Source of the DNA: Porphyromonadaceae bacterium
GTDB taxonomy: Bacteria > Bacteroidota > Bacteroidia > Bacteroidales > Dysgonomonadaceae
DNA: 64,000 nt
Direction of reading: 5' to 3'
NCBI GenBank assembly: GCA_021372865.1
Contig: JAJFTO010000019.1
Coordinates: 124,001-188,000 of the forward strand
Part shown: positions 29,225 to 37,586 of the stretch, one piece after another
Position numbering within the stretch: position 1 is the first letter of the stretch
How the letters are laid out: each line of letters begins with the position of its first letter
Made by a program: the position numbers and the translations under genes
Notes under the pieces: generated by a model
What the model saw: the letters and a program-made list of their open reading frames with translations, nothing else
Databases searched by the model: none
Told to the model about the DNA's origin: nothing

Positions 29225-30001
29225 TTACCAGTCGAACCGGAGATGTTTAATTGTCGAACCGTTATTCATGATGGAGGAAAGCGATTTGATACCTATTTTT
29301 ACATGCTCCTCCACAAAATTTTCGGTCACATGCTGATCGCTTTTCTCTGTTTTCACGCCTGTGGAAATAAGCGGCTGATCAGAAACCAGCAGCAATGCTC
29401 CTGTGGAAATATGATTGGCAAACCCACAAGTGAAGAGTGTAGCTGTTTCCATATCCACCGCCATCACGCGCACCTGTCTCAGATAGCTTTTAAAGTCATC
29501 GTCATATTCCCATACACGCCTGTTCGTAGTGTAGACTGTTCCGGTCCAGTAGTCCCTGCCGAAATCGCGGATGTTGGAGGATACTGCGCGTAACAGGCTG
29601 AAAGCAGGCAGAGAAGGTACCTCAGGAGGAAAATAATCGTTCGATGTTCCTTCACCACGGATTGCAGCGATGGGCAGGATATAATCGCCCAGTTCGCTCC
29701 TGGCCTTTAGTCCGCCACATTTACCCAGGAAGAGTACTGCCGTCGGTGTAATGGCGCTGAGCAGATCCATGATGGTTGCCGCATTGGCACTCCCCATTCC
29801 AAAATTGACGATGGTAATACCGTTGGAAGAGGCATTGGGCATATTTGCATCGGCACCCACAACCGGTACGTTGAAATGATTCGCAAATATCTCAACGTAC
29901 TTCTGAAAATTGGTCAGTAGAATGAATTTCGTAAACTCATGCAACGGCCGTTTGGTATATCGGGGGAGCCAATTCTCCACAATTTCCTGTTTCGTTCTCA
30001 T
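29225..30001 (-). CDS. amn: AMP nucleosidase
   Basis: Splits AMP to adenine and ribose 5-phosphate, thereby tuning purine pools. The 258-residue protein is the short form that lacks the long regulatory N-terminal domain of the E. coli enzyme. The nucleoside phosphorylase fold is visible in IVNFGMGSANAATIMDLL, VLFLGKCGGL and the ribose-binding AVDMETATLFTCGF. It is the first gene of an amn-holA unit and is divergent from a small HSDR_N nuclease gene only 54 bp away. Confidence 0.93.
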   Translation of the reverse strand: MRTKQEIVENWLPRYTKRPLHEFTKFILLTNFQKYVEIFANHFNVPVVGADANMPNASSNGITIVNFGMGSANAATIMDLLSAITPTAVLFLGKCGGLKARSELGDYILPIAAIRGEGTSNDYFPPEVPSLPAFSLLRAVSSNIRDFGRDYWTGTVYTTNRRVWEYDDDFKSYLRQVRVMAVDMETATLFTCGFANHISTGALLLVSDQPLISTGVKTEKSDQHVTENFVEEHVKIGIKSLSSIMNNGSTIKHLRFDW

Positions 30002-30011
30002 AAAAAAACGT

Positions 30012-30019
30012 TATTTTTG
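30012..30019 (+). promoter_or_regulatory. -7 box of the HSDR_N gene
   Basis: TATTTTTG on the plus strand (TAnnTTTG), 36 bp upstream of ATG 30056 and only 10 bp from the amn start codon. The predicted transcript starts near 30026. Confidence 0.4.
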
Positions 30020-30043
30020 TGCTGTTGGAGTCCGGTTCTTCTA

Positions 30044-30051
30044 CAAAGATA
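30044..30051 (-). promoter_or_regulatory. -7 box of amn-holA
   Basis: TATCTTTG on the minus strand, giving a start near 30037 and a leader of about 36 nt to ATG 30001. It lies four bases from the HSDR_N start codon, and the two promoters point at each other. Confidence 0.45.
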
Positions 30052-30055
30052 CAAT

Positions 30056-30505
30056 ATGTACACGTTAAATCTTCCCTCTTACGATGCAAAAATCAGAAAA
30101 AAAGGCAGCATTTTTGAGATTTTCGATCCCCTGCGACGAAAATATCTGGTGCTCACTCCCGAGGAATGGGTACGCCAGCATTTTGTCCATTATCTGATTG
30201 CGGTGAAAGATTATCCTGCATCACTTATTGCCAATGAAGCTTCGCTGAAACTAAACAACCTCACCAGGCGTTGCGATACTGTGGTGTACAACACGCAGCT
30301 CCAGCCGGTGATGATCCTTGAATATAAAGAACCACAAGTAACAATCACGCAGGATGTTTTCGATCAGGTAGCGCGCTACAACAGTGTGTTGCGGGTAAAA
30401 CATATCGTGGTCTCAAATGGTATGCAACATTACTGTTACCGGCTGAATTTCGATGATCAGTCGTATGAATTTCTGACTGAAATTCCGAAATATAGCGATC
30501 TTTAA
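30056..30505 (+). CDS. Stand-alone HSDR_N-type nuclease domain protein
   Basis: A 149-residue protein made only of the HSDR_N (type I restriction R-subunit N-terminal) domain. The PD-(D/E)XK residues appear as Asp74 in RRCDTVVYN and Glu89-Tyr90-Lys91 in VMILEYKEP, with an upstream Glu in NEASLKL and DVFDQVARYN further on. There is no helicase, methylase or specificity subunit nearby, so it is not an ordinary restriction system. I use ATG 30056 (MYTLNLPSYD); the longer frame from 29939 would run through the amn start region. Proximity to holA suggests a DNA-maintenance role, which is inference. Confidence 0.8.
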   Translation: MYTLNLPSYDAKIRKKGSIFEIFDPLRRKYLVLTPEEWVRQHFVHYLIAVKDYPASLIANEASLKLNNLTRRCDTVVYNTQLQPVMILEYKEPQVTITQDVFDQVARYNSVLRVKHIVVSNGMQHYCYRLNFDDQSYEFLTEIPKYSDL

Positions 30506-30637
30506 AATAGTAGTTCAGTTATCAACTTTTTAAGAGTGATTGTTCAACGAACAACGGGTTGTAAGAAAGCGGTCAGCAATCAGCTCTTTAGAAATGAATG
30601 TTGATCGGACAGTGGTTTGGAAAGTTAGTACCAGCGG

Positions 30638-31471
30638 TTAGTAGCTTTCGGCTTCGGATGGAAAATCAGCCGATTTCACGTCACTGATATATTGCCGGAC
30701 AGCAGATTCAATCTGGTCGTACAGGTTGGCATACCGGCGCAGGAAACGGGGTGAAAAACCTTTGTTTAGCCCAAGCATATCCTGCATGACCAATACCTGC
30801 CCGTCCACATACGGGCCGGCGCCAATGCCGATCATCGGGATAGTCAGCTCTGCCGAGACTTTTTTTGCCAGTTCAGCAGGAATTTTCTCCAGCACAATGG
30901 CACAACAGCCGGCTTCCTGCAACAGATGTGCATCATCAAGCAGTCTGGCGGCTTCTGCATCATCCTGCGCCCTTACAGCGTAGGTTCCATATTTATTGAT
31001 CGATTGCGGCATCAGTCCGAGATGACCCATAATGGGAATGCCGGCATTCAGTATCGCCTGGATGGAAGACAATATTTCCTTTCCTCCTTCCAGCTTGAGA
31101 CAGTCGGCTTGTGTCTCCTTCATCATTCTCACCGCATTGGATACCGCTTCGTAGGGATTGCCCTGATAACTTCCAAAAGGCATGTCTATCACAACCATGG
31201 CACGTTTTACGGCATTCATGACTGACTTGCCGTGGTAGATCATCTGTTCTACCGTTATGGGTAGTGTGGTAGTGTTTCCTGCCATTACGTTAGAGGCCGA
31301 GTCTCCCACCAGGATTACGTCCATTCCCGCCTGATCAATCACCGAAGCCATCGAATAGTCGTATGCTGTAAGCATTGATATTTTTTCACCCCGCTGCTTC
31401 ATCTCCAACAGGCGGTGGGTGGTTACTTTTCTTTTGTTATCGGCAGAGAGATATCCTTTTTCTTGAGACAT
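30638..31471 (-). CDS. panB: 3-methyl-2-oxobutanoate hydroxymethyltransferase
   Basis: First committed step of pantothenate synthesis: transfers a hydroxymethyl group from methylene-THF to alpha-ketoisovalerate. The 277-residue protein has [14 protein letters not shown], the metal-binding [14 protein letters not shown], and [10 protein letters not shown] and [18 protein letters not shown] of the family TIM barrel. ATG 31471 ([11 protein letters not shown]) is chosen; a TTG at 31501 overlaps the -7 box and can be excluded. panC is not adjacent here. Confidence 0.96.
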   Translation of the reverse strand: MSQEKGYLSADNKRKVTTHRLLEMKQRGEKISMLTAYDYSMASVIDQAGMDVILVGDSASNVMAGNTTTLPITVEQMIYHGKSVMNAVKRAMVVIDMPFGSYQGNPYEAVSNAVRMMKETQADCLKLEGGKEILSSIQAILNAGIPIMGHLGLMPQSINKYGTYAVRAQDDAEAARLLDDAHLLQEAGCCAIVLEKIPAELAKKVSAELTIPMIGIGAGPYVDGQVLVMQDMLGLNKGFSPRFLRRYANLYDQIESAVRQYISDVKSADFPSEAESY

Positions 31472-31498
31472 ACTATTCGATCTTTTATGATTCGAGTA

Positions 31499-31531
31499 CA
31501 AAGATAATTCTTTTACCGGGAAAAAGCCAAA
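31499..31531 (-). promoter_or_regulatory. panB promoter
   Basis: On the minus strand TTTG (31528-31531), a 21-nt spacer and TATCTTTG (31499-31506), 28 bp upstream of ATG 31471. Confidence 0.5.
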
Positions 31532-31557
31532 AAGAAAGCCGGGTCTGTTGCCCGGCC
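31525..31557 (-). terminator. Terminator of the FadL/OmpP1 gene
   Basis: GC-rich stem GCCGGG (31538-31543) / CCCGGC (31551-31556). On the minus strand it is followed by TTTCTTTTT. It lies about 100 bp past the porin stop codon and overlaps the panB -33 element. Confidence 0.65.
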
Positions 31558-31654
31558 TGCTTTATATACCTTCCACTATTTTGCGTTGCATGTGGAACCA
31601 CTGTTGAAAATATCTTTTATGTTGTTCGGGTTCAGGAACCCGCAATGACTTGCA

Positions 31655-33214
31655 TTAAAACTTATATCCCAGCGTGACCAATCCTCTGAATGAACTGTTT
31701 TTCAGCTCAAACGGGCTGGCGTCAATCACAAGGTCGTTCCTGTTCTGATTCCACAGATTGGGGAAGGGATACAGATCGTCGGTTTGTGTTTTGTAGACCA
31801 GCGCGAAATCGAGGAAAAAGTTCCTGTTGAAACGATAGCCGATACCACCGGTAAAGTAATTGGTGTCTCCTTCTACCCTAAAGATGGTGTTAGAGCCAGC
31901 TACAGCGGCATCCCCTTTTTCCCGGAATGTTGTTTCGTAGGGATTCTGCATCCAGGCATAGCCCAAGCGACCTGAGAACTGTGGTGTAAAGCGGTACTCC
32001 AACCCTACCTTCACTGTGGATGCGGGACGGAAATCCATTGAGATATATTCATTGTCTATATCGTACCAGGTGGGATCATCTATTGAACCGGAGGGGACAT
32101 TCAGCTTCATGCGGCTGTAGTTCATCAGTTCATAGTCCATGCTGGCGATGAAATTGCTTCCGAATACGCCTGCAATGCTGGCGACCAACTTGCCGGAAGT
32201 CTTCAGATCGTAGTCGTTGGTAAAGACAGCCGAATAGGTTTGCCCGGGCTCGTAATTTGGATCCGTCGCGTATGCACCCATGTCATCATCAATCTGTGCC
32301 TCATAGGTTTCCGTCAGTGCGTACCAGGTGGGCGTGTGCCAGGCCAAGCCGAGTCTGAGAAAATTGACCGGCCTGTAGATTGCACCCAGCTTGGCACTCA
32401 CACCGGCACCGCTGGAGGTAATCCAGTTTGTGAGCGTGTAGCCACCGTTGTCAAAATCTTCCAGATAATCCGATTCAAGACTGTAGGATATATCCTTGAC
32501 GGAGAGAGAGAGACCCAGGTTCAGCACGTTGTTGATGGTAGTTCCCACTGTAAAATCATAGTTGTCTACATGGCCTCTTTCTTTCGTCCGTATCTCACCG
32601 ATGGCTGTTTCACCGAAAGTATTCACCGGATCATAGCGGGCTCCGTTGTTCACCGGATCGATCAGGTGGGAGTTAAATCCCAGAACCGAAAGCCAGGGTT
32701 GTGTAATAAAGGGATCGGACAGATTATCACCCATCTCAAGTTTCACCGGATCCACGCCGGCACTTCTGTCGGCAATATAATCGATCATTGTACTGGCAGC
32801 CGGTCCGACGGCAGAAATGGTCTTGTCGAACGATTTCAACCTGTTGAAAGAAAAACCGAAGTTCACGAGGGGTAAAGCGTCACTCCTCAGCGGAAAATAA
32901 CCCACGAAGCCGAGGTTGTCCATGTCAAAACGGGTTTTGTTTGCATCCTGGTTTCCCACACTCGATTTCTCCTGAGAGAGGTTCAAGGTTCCCACTACTT
33001 CCGAACTGCGATAAACTGCAATACCGGCAGGATTGATTGAAATTGCCGTCTGATCACCACCCAGTGCACCAAAAGCCCCTCCCATGGACATAGCACGGGC
33101 TGTTCCGTGAAGATCCTCGCGTGAAAAGCGTAACGCATCCACTTCAGACTGTGCAAAAAGTGAAGGTGATAGTAGGAACAATATAAAAAGTATGTAAACG
33201 ATTTTTTTCATCAT
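31655..33214 (-). CDS. OmpP1/FadL/TodX-family outer membrane transporter
   Basis: A 519-residue outer membrane beta-barrel with signal peptide (MKKIVYILFILFLLSPSLFAQ). The FadL-type N-terminal hatch is visible as ARAMSMGGAFGALGGDQTAISINPAGIAVYRSSEV. The C-terminal strand ends in an aromatic residue (LVTLGYKF), as expected for BAM insertion. It probably takes up hydrophobic compounds such as fatty acids. I use ATG 33214; the upstream in-frame start at 33262 falls within the terminator hairpin. It follows the PWYY-repeat gene on the same strand. Confidence 0.9.
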   Translation of the reverse strand: MMKKIVYILFILFLLSPSLFAQSEVDALRFSREDLHGTARAMSMGGAFGALGGDQTAISINPAGIAVYRSSEVVGTLNLSQEKSSVGNQDANKTRFDMDNLGFVGYFPLRSDALPLVNFGFSFNRLKSFDKTISAVGPAASTMIDYIADRSAGVDPVKLEMGDNLSDPFITQPWLSVLGFNSHLIDPVNNGARYDPVNTFGETAIGEIRTKERGHVDNYDFTVGTTINNVLNLGLSLSVKDISYSLESDYLEDFDNGGYTLTNWITSSGAGVSAKLGAIYRPVNFLRLGLAWHTPTWYALTETYEAQIDDDMGAYATDPNYEPGQTYSAVFTNDYDLKTSGKLVASIAGVFGSNFIASMDYELMNYSRMKLNVPSGSIDDPTWYDIDNEYISMDFRPASTVKVGLEYRFTPQFSGRLGYAWMQNPYETTFREKGDAAVAGSNTIFRVEGDTNYFTGGIGYRFNRNFFLDFALVYKTQTDDLYPFPNLWNQNRNDLVIDASPFELKNSSFRGLVTLGYKF

Positions 33215-33240
33215 CTTCTGTATAATAAATTGAGAATTAG

Positions 33241-33283
33241 AAAAGACTGTCTCCATAAACACACGGGGTGCAGGAGACAGCCT
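33241..33283 (-). terminator. Hairpin terminator or attenuator between the PWYY-repeat gene and the porin
   Basis: Stem CTGTCTCC (33247-33254) / GGAGACAG (33273-33280). On the minus strand it is followed by TCTTTTC. It lies 15 bp past the upstream stop codon and may only partly stop transcription into the porin gene. Confidence 0.55.
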
Positions 33284-33297
33284 TAAATACTTGTTAC

Positions 33298-34647
33298 CTA
33301 TCTGCGACTGCCGCTTGAACGTCCACTGCTACCGGAACTTGAACTACTGCCACCAAAGGAACCGCCGGATGAGGAGCTACGGCTCGGGGCGGAATATACG
33401 GAGCCTCTGTCTGAGCTTGAGCTTCTTGACGGCGAGGAATAGGTGTCACTGCTCCGGCTGGGAGTTACACTACGTTCATAACCGGAACTACTTCTTGAAG
33501 GAGTGGAGGTGCTTCCTCTCTGATAAATGTTGCCACTGCGGGAAGGAGTAGTTGTACTACGTTCATAGGATGAGCTGCTTCTCGTAGAAGATGGGGCGAT
33601 AGATCTGTTGATAGATTCAGAACGGCTGCTGCTACCCGAACGGTCAATTATGCGACCTGTTCTGGAGTCATACGTCCTGCCCGAGTTGTCAATAATTCTT
33701 GTTCTTGAGGCAGTCGATTCATTCCTGTCCGCTACACGGGAACGCGTATTGTTTGTGACGGTCCTATCAGATACTGATCCGCGCGTGTTGGCTGTCCTGC
33801 CTGACAAAGCGCTGCGAGTACCCGACGTGGTGGATGATCTTCCGGAAAGCCGTGCTGAAGCACTACTTCTGTTGGCTGAACTGGATCTGTACACGCCTGA
33901 ACTTCTTCCCGAGCGGTTGTGTGTCAGGCTGCTGTAATATCCGTCATAGAAACCGTTTTGGTAACCACCGCCCCAGTATCCGCCATATCCGTAACCGTAG
34001 CCATATCCATAGTACCAGGGATCATACCAACCTCCGTAATACCAGGGTGAATACCAGCTACCGTAATACCAGGGGCTTCCCATACCGTACCAACCGCCAT
34101 AACCGTAATACCAGGGGTCGTACCAGCGATTGTAATACCAGGGACTGTACCAGCTGCCATAATACCAGGGATCATACCAGGGATAATAGGAAGCTCCCCA
34201 CCCCATGCCAAAATAGATGTCGTTGTTCCATCCGCGGTTGTTGTAATTGTCATACAGATCATCGTCCACGTAGACAATTACTTCGTCTGCTCCTGAAATT
34301 TTGATACTCGATTCGGGATCGTGAAACCGTACAATCCGGTCGGTGTACTCGTATTCCGTATAATCATCTTCTGTTCTCCCGGAAAGAGATTGATCATTGG
34401 ATAATGTATCATCATTTCCGCGACGATTGTATTCATCTACATCTCTACCGTTGGCCATTACCTCCATATTGGCAGCGTCGCCCTGAACAATGACTACTTT
34501 CTTTTTCTGTGGTTCCGGTTGCTTTTTTTGAATTCTCACCGTTTCATTCCGTGCCGGATCGGCATAGATATCATCCCATTCCTGAGCGAAACCGAAGAGA
34601 GGTACCGCAGCAAGCAAAACGGTCAGTAAAATTTTATTCGTTTTCAT
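33298..34647 (-). CDS. Exported low-complexity protein with PWYY repeats and a Ser/Arg/Thr-rich tail
   Basis: A 449-residue protein with signal peptide MKTNKILLTVLLAAVPLFGFAQ. Residues about 22-147 are an acidic, polar region that contains a beta-like segment (IKISGADEVIVYVDDD). Residues about 148-240 are made of Trp/Tyr/Pro/Gly repeats with six PWYY cores (WYDPWYY and WYSPWYY alternating, then YGYGYGYG). Residues 241-449 are rich in Ser, Arg, Thr and Gly, with motifs such as SGRSS, PSRSS and SGSSG. It probably lies in the periplasm or on the surface. No enzymatic motif is visible and I do not recognise a characterised family. DNA in the aromatic part (about 33928-34206) is itself repetitive (TAATACCAGGG recurs). 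Confidence 0.75.
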   Translation of the reverse strand: MKTNKILLTVLLAAVPLFGFAQEWDDIYADPARNETVRIQKKQPEPQKKKVVIVQGDAANMEVMANGRDVDEYNRRGNDDTLSNDQSLSGRTEDDYTEYEYTDRIVRFHDPESSIKISGADEVIVYVDDDLYDNYNNRGWNNDIYFGMGWGASYYPWYDPWYYGSWYSPWYYNRWYDPWYYGYGGWYGMGSPWYYGSWYSPWYYGGWYDPWYYGYGYGYGYGGYWGGGYQNGFYDGYYSSLTHNRSGRSSGVYRSSSANRSSASARLSGRSSTTSGTRSALSGRTANTRGSVSDRTVTNNTRSRVADRNESTASRTRIIDNSGRTYDSRTGRIIDRSGSSSRSESINRSIAPSSTRSSSSYERSTTTPSRSGNIYQRGSTSTPSRSSSGYERSVTPSRSSDTYSSPSRSSSSDRGSVYSAPSRSSSSGGSFGGSSSSSGSSGRSSGSRR

Positions 34648-34965
34648 AGTTTCTCCCCATTTTATATTCTTATTCCGATTTTTTTATCCGTTTACCTTTC
34701 ATTGACCCTTTGACATTATTTGCAGGCAATAGTTTAATGCTCACGACCTTTTTTTTACGACAAACTACTTTACCATTACAAATATACGAATCAAAGCAGA
34801 CAAAACAACCTCATTTGTTCAAAAGACGAATATTTTATCAAAACGCTGCATTTCTATTAGTTAAAAAATGCGACAAAAAACATTCCAAGGCCATTCTTTC
34901 AACTCCTACAGCCTTGTCAAACATTACAAGGGACAGATTGAAACTGTGATTATGCCATGGAGTTT
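34648..34965. other. Intergenic gap upstream of the PWYY-repeat gene
   Basis: 318 bases with the -7 box at 34779-34786 and no convincing gene. The remainder toward 34965 is the 3' flank of the PhnP-like hydrolase gene; I see no clear terminator there. Confidence 0.5.
34779..34786 (-). promoter_or_regulatory. -7 box of the PWYY-repeat gene
   Basis: TATATTTG on the minus strand (TAnnTTTG), implying a leader of about 125 nt. A GTTG lies 19 nt upstream as a possible -33 element. Confidence 0.4.
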
Positions 34966-35724
34966 TCAAATGGATAGCTCCAGGCCATCATATGCCAGCT
35001 TCACGTGGGAAGGAAGTTCTTCATCCACCATCTCATGCAATCCCATTTCGTGGCTCATGTGAGTAAAAAAGACCTTTTTGGGTCCGATTCTGTCGACTAC
35101 CTTCAAAGCCTGTTCCAATGTCTGATGTGAAATATGCTCTTTTTTTCTTAATGCACTGATCACAAGCGTATCCACATTTTTCAGTTTATCAAACTCGGTC
35201 TCCGGAATAGTTTTTACATCGGTCAGATAGACAAAATTCTCAATCCGGTATCCCAGAATTGGCAATTTGTAATGCATCACACGGATGGGTATCACCTCCA
35301 CACTTCCTATATAAAAAGGATTTTTTTCGTTAATTTTTCGGACGGTGATGTCAGGCACGCCACCATACTTGACCGGACCAAAACAATAAGGCATACGTTT
35401 CCTGATCGCATATTCCAGCTGTTCTTCCATGAACAGGTCCACCGAACCGAAAACTGAAAAGGGACGTAGGTCGTCAATACCACCCGTGTGATCGTAATGT
35501 TCGTGTGTAAGCAGTACTCCGTCGATCTTTGCGAAGGGAAGTGGCAACATCTGCTGCCTGAAATCGGGTGTACAATCTATCACCAGTGACTTGTCCGCTA
35601 CCTCCACCCTGACGGATGCCCGCAGTCGCTTGTCGCGCAGGTCATTGGAGCGGCATACCGCGCAACGGCAACCAATCTGGGGTACCCCCGTAGAGGTTCC
35701 GGTGCCCAAAAATTGAACTTTCAT
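34966..35724 (-). CDS. PhnP-like metallo-beta-lactamase-fold hydrolase
   Basis: A 252-residue cytoplasmic protein. It starts MKVQFLGTGTSTGVPQIGC with a Cys cluster (CRCAVCRSND) like the zinc site of PhnP. The metal motif is THEHYDH, with further ligands in VMHYKLP, LTDVKTIP and FFTHMSHEMGLH. PhnP hydrolyses cyclic phosphodiesters; the same subfamily includes other phosphodiesterases, so the substrate is unknown. It is found in many Bacteroidota outside phn operons, as here. Confidence 0.88.
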   Translation of the reverse strand: MKVQFLGTGTSTGVPQIGCRCAVCRSNDLRDKRLRASVRVEVADKSLVIDCTPDFRQQMLPLPFAKIDGVLLTHEHYDHTGGIDDLRPFSVFGSVDLFMEEQLEYAIRKRMPYCFGPVKYGGVPDITVRKINEKNPFYIGSVEVIPIRVMHYKLPILGYRIENFVYLTDVKTIPETEFDKLKNVDTLVISALRKKEHISHQTLEQALKVVDRIGPKKVFFTHMSHEMGLHEMVDEELPSHVKLAYDGLELSI

Positions 35725-35738
35725 ATTGTGAAGAATGA

Positions 35739-35773
35739 AAGAGCTGCCTCATTTTCTGTAACGGGCAGCTCTT
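35739..35773 (-). terminator. Hairpin between the SPOR lipoprotein and the PhnP-like gene
   Basis: Perfect 10-bp stem AAGAGCTGCC (35739-35748) / GGCAGCTCTT (35764-35773). On the minus strand it is followed by TCATTC, a poor T-tract. It ends 14 bp before the PhnP-like start codon, so it may affect translation of that gene as well as end upstream transcripts. Confidence 0.5.
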
Positions 35774-35843
35774 GATCTTGTAAAGAAAAAGGGCGACGAA
35801 CGGACTTTTATAAATCCGGTTCCGTCTCTTTTTCACACAACCT

Positions 35844-36356
35844 TTAATATTGTCTTTCCAGAATCCAGAGATCATTGAATGGAACGCCGTACGTCTTTCT
35901 CAGATAATCGGTATCGCCTTTGGCAGAATAGGTACTGTACAGTTGTTCGCGCTTGGCTGCAGCCTGCTGTTTGTCGTCGTAACTGGCAACAATTACCCGG
36001 TACATACCCTGTTCATTTTGGGCCAGAATTACCTGATGTCCCTCGCTAACCATTCTCTCTTTCAGTGATTCGGCATTCAGTTTTACACTGAGTGAGGCAA
36101 TCACCACACTGTATTTCTTGAGACCTGCCGCATCATTCGCATACACAGGCTCAACTTTTTCTTTTCTTACAGACACCTCGACAGGAGGAAGCGGACTGGC
36201 ATCTTTTACCACAGTCGTAGGTTGAGATGCGGTTTGCTGCATTTCTCTTTCTTTTGCGGCTTCGTAAACCTGCTTATAAGCACTCTGTTTGGGTTTGCAC
36301 GATACACCCAGGACCATAACAGCAGCCAAAATTAATGCGTAATGAAATCTTTTCAT
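35844..36356 (-). CDS. SPOR-domain lipoprotein
   Basis: A 170-residue protein with lipobox GVSC (Cys20). A Gln/Ala-rich linker follows, and the C-terminal SPOR domain spans about residues 78-145 (KKYSVVIASLSVKLNAES, then MYRVIVASYDDKQQAAAKREQL). SPOR domains bind denuded glycan strands at division septa. The protein is likely held at the membrane and recruited to the septum. It has a TATCTTTG -7 box 52 bp upstream. Confidence 0.88.
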   Translation of the reverse strand: MKRFHYALILAAVMVLGVSCKPKQSAYKQVYEAAKEREMQQTASQPTTVVKDASPLPPVEVSVRKEKVEPVYANDAAGLKKYSVVIASLSVKLNAESLKERMVSEGHQVILAQNEQGMYRVIVASYDDKQQAAAKREQLYSTYSAKGDTDYLRKTYGVPFNDLWILERQY

Positions 36357-36407
36357 ATGTATTCAGTATTTTTATTTCTTATCTACTCACTCAGTAATAA
36401 GTACCTG

Positions 36408-36415
36408 CAAAGATA
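36408..36415 (-). promoter_or_regulatory. -7 box of the SPOR lipoprotein gene
   Basis: TATCTTTG on the minus strand, 52 bp upstream of ATG 36356. Confidence 0.4.
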
Positions 36416-36454
36416 GTAAAGAAGGCGTGGTTTGTACGTTCGTAAATGTGAAAA

Positions 36455-36490
36455 TAAATTAAATGGAGCCATTCATTGGCTCCATTTTTT
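36455..36490. terminator. Terminator of the DUF4382 gene
   Basis: Perfect 10-bp stem AAATGGAGCC (36461-36470) / GGCTCCATTT (36478-36487), with T-rich tracts on both sides. It lies 27 bp past the DUF4382 stop codon. Confidence 0.75.
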
Positions 36491-36516
36491 ACATTTAATC
36501 AAAATCCGGTGAATCT

Positions 36517-37374
36517 TCATTTTTTATGTAATTGAATCATACCAAGATCGACAACCTTTCCAGACTCGACATTGATACCGGTAATCACCGTATCCTTATA
36601 GGTCGTGGTTGTATCTGCAAAAACGGTCAGATTCCACAGCGCAGGTTTCAACCCTGGGAAAAGGAACATTCCATTATCCTCAGGAAGAGAAATCAATGTA
36701 TCTGTACCGTTGATAATTTGCACGTAACTTACTCCCGTCGTATCAGCTCGTGCCGGCAAAGCAGTTCCTTTTATCGTACCGCCAAATGCTTCGGCATAGG
36801 TACGGATCACCGGTTTCAGGCTGTATGTACCGTTACCTTTTTTTACGATTGATCGGGCGGCATCGAAATCAATTACGAAGCTGTAAGCCAGGTCTGGCAA
36901 CAGTGTTTCGTGCAGATTAAACTTAAGGCCACTGGTTTGGGCCGAAGGAGTCTTCAGGTCGTGGGGCACACCATCTACCACCACATTGCTTCCATCACCT
37001 AGAATTAATCTTACCTGGCTGATTTTTCCAGCAGGAATATCACCACCGGCCAACAAGACCGTTTCTCCGTTTCTTAAGTCCAGAAGATTATAAATACCTG
37101 GATTCTTGACATCCAGATCCACCCAGGTCACTTCACTTGAGTCGATATCATCTTCCACATCAAAAAATTTGTCTGCGACGCCTATGCGAACGCCACGAAC
37201 ATCAATATTTACTGCATCGTAATTCAACGCAGGCGCATCCGTCAGTTTAAACTGGATGGTTGCTTTCCCGTCGATTTTTTCATTTTCATTCTCATCCATA
37301 CAACTTGCCAGAGCCCATAGCATCAACATGGATACTATTGCCAGGAAACCATTTTTAAAAAAAATTTTTTTCAT
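36517..37374 (-). CDS. DUF4382 lipoprotein
   Basis: A 285-residue protein with lipobox LASC. It has an N-terminal DUF4382 domain (ATIQFKLTDAPALNYDAVNIDVRGVRIG and VDLDVKNPGIYNLLDLRNGETVLLAGG) and a C-terminal carboxypeptidase-like, prealbumin-type beta domain (FGGTIKGTALPARADTTGVSYVQI). Both are common on the surface of Bacteroidota, and the function is unknown. ATG 37374 is chosen (MKKIFFKNGFL); the ATG at 37386 would add four residues. Confidence 0.85.
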   Translation of the reverse strand: MKKIFFKNGFLAIVSMLMLWALASCMDENENEKIDGKATIQFKLTDAPALNYDAVNIDVRGVRIGVADKFFDVEDDIDSSEVTWVDLDVKNPGIYNLLDLRNGETVLLAGGDIPAGKISQVRLILGDGSNVVVDGVPHDLKTPSAQTSGLKFNLHETLLPDLAYSFVIDFDAARSIVKKGNGTYSLKPVIRTYAEAFGGTIKGTALPARADTTGVSYVQIINGTDTLISLPEDNGMFLFPGLKPALWNLTVFADTTTTYKDTVITGINVESGKVVDLGMIQLHKK

Positions 37375-37586
37375 AAAGTCTTGCATTTAAAAGAAGGTTT
37401 GTTTAAAAGAAAATATTTATACATTCTACGCACTTTAAACAAGTACAGACGTGCTAAAAGTTCATGCCACAGGGTTAAAGATGTCGAAGAAGTACTAAAG
37501 GATAAAAATAAAAAAACTACAAGGTTTAATATTTTGCAAAACAAATTGCGGCTTATTTCCGTTATAACCAACATTAATCGTTATTT

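Noticed and set aside
30056..30505. Type I restriction-modification system
   Set aside because: Only an R-subunit N-terminal domain is present; there are no helicase, methylase or specificity genes.
32240..32875. Open frame (211 codons) opposite the FadL-type gene
   Set aside because: It lies within a clear outer membrane protein gene and has no recognisable product.
33928..34206. CRISPR-like short repeats
   Set aside because: The repeats are in-frame codons for PWYY units in one protein, with irregular spacing and no unique spacers.
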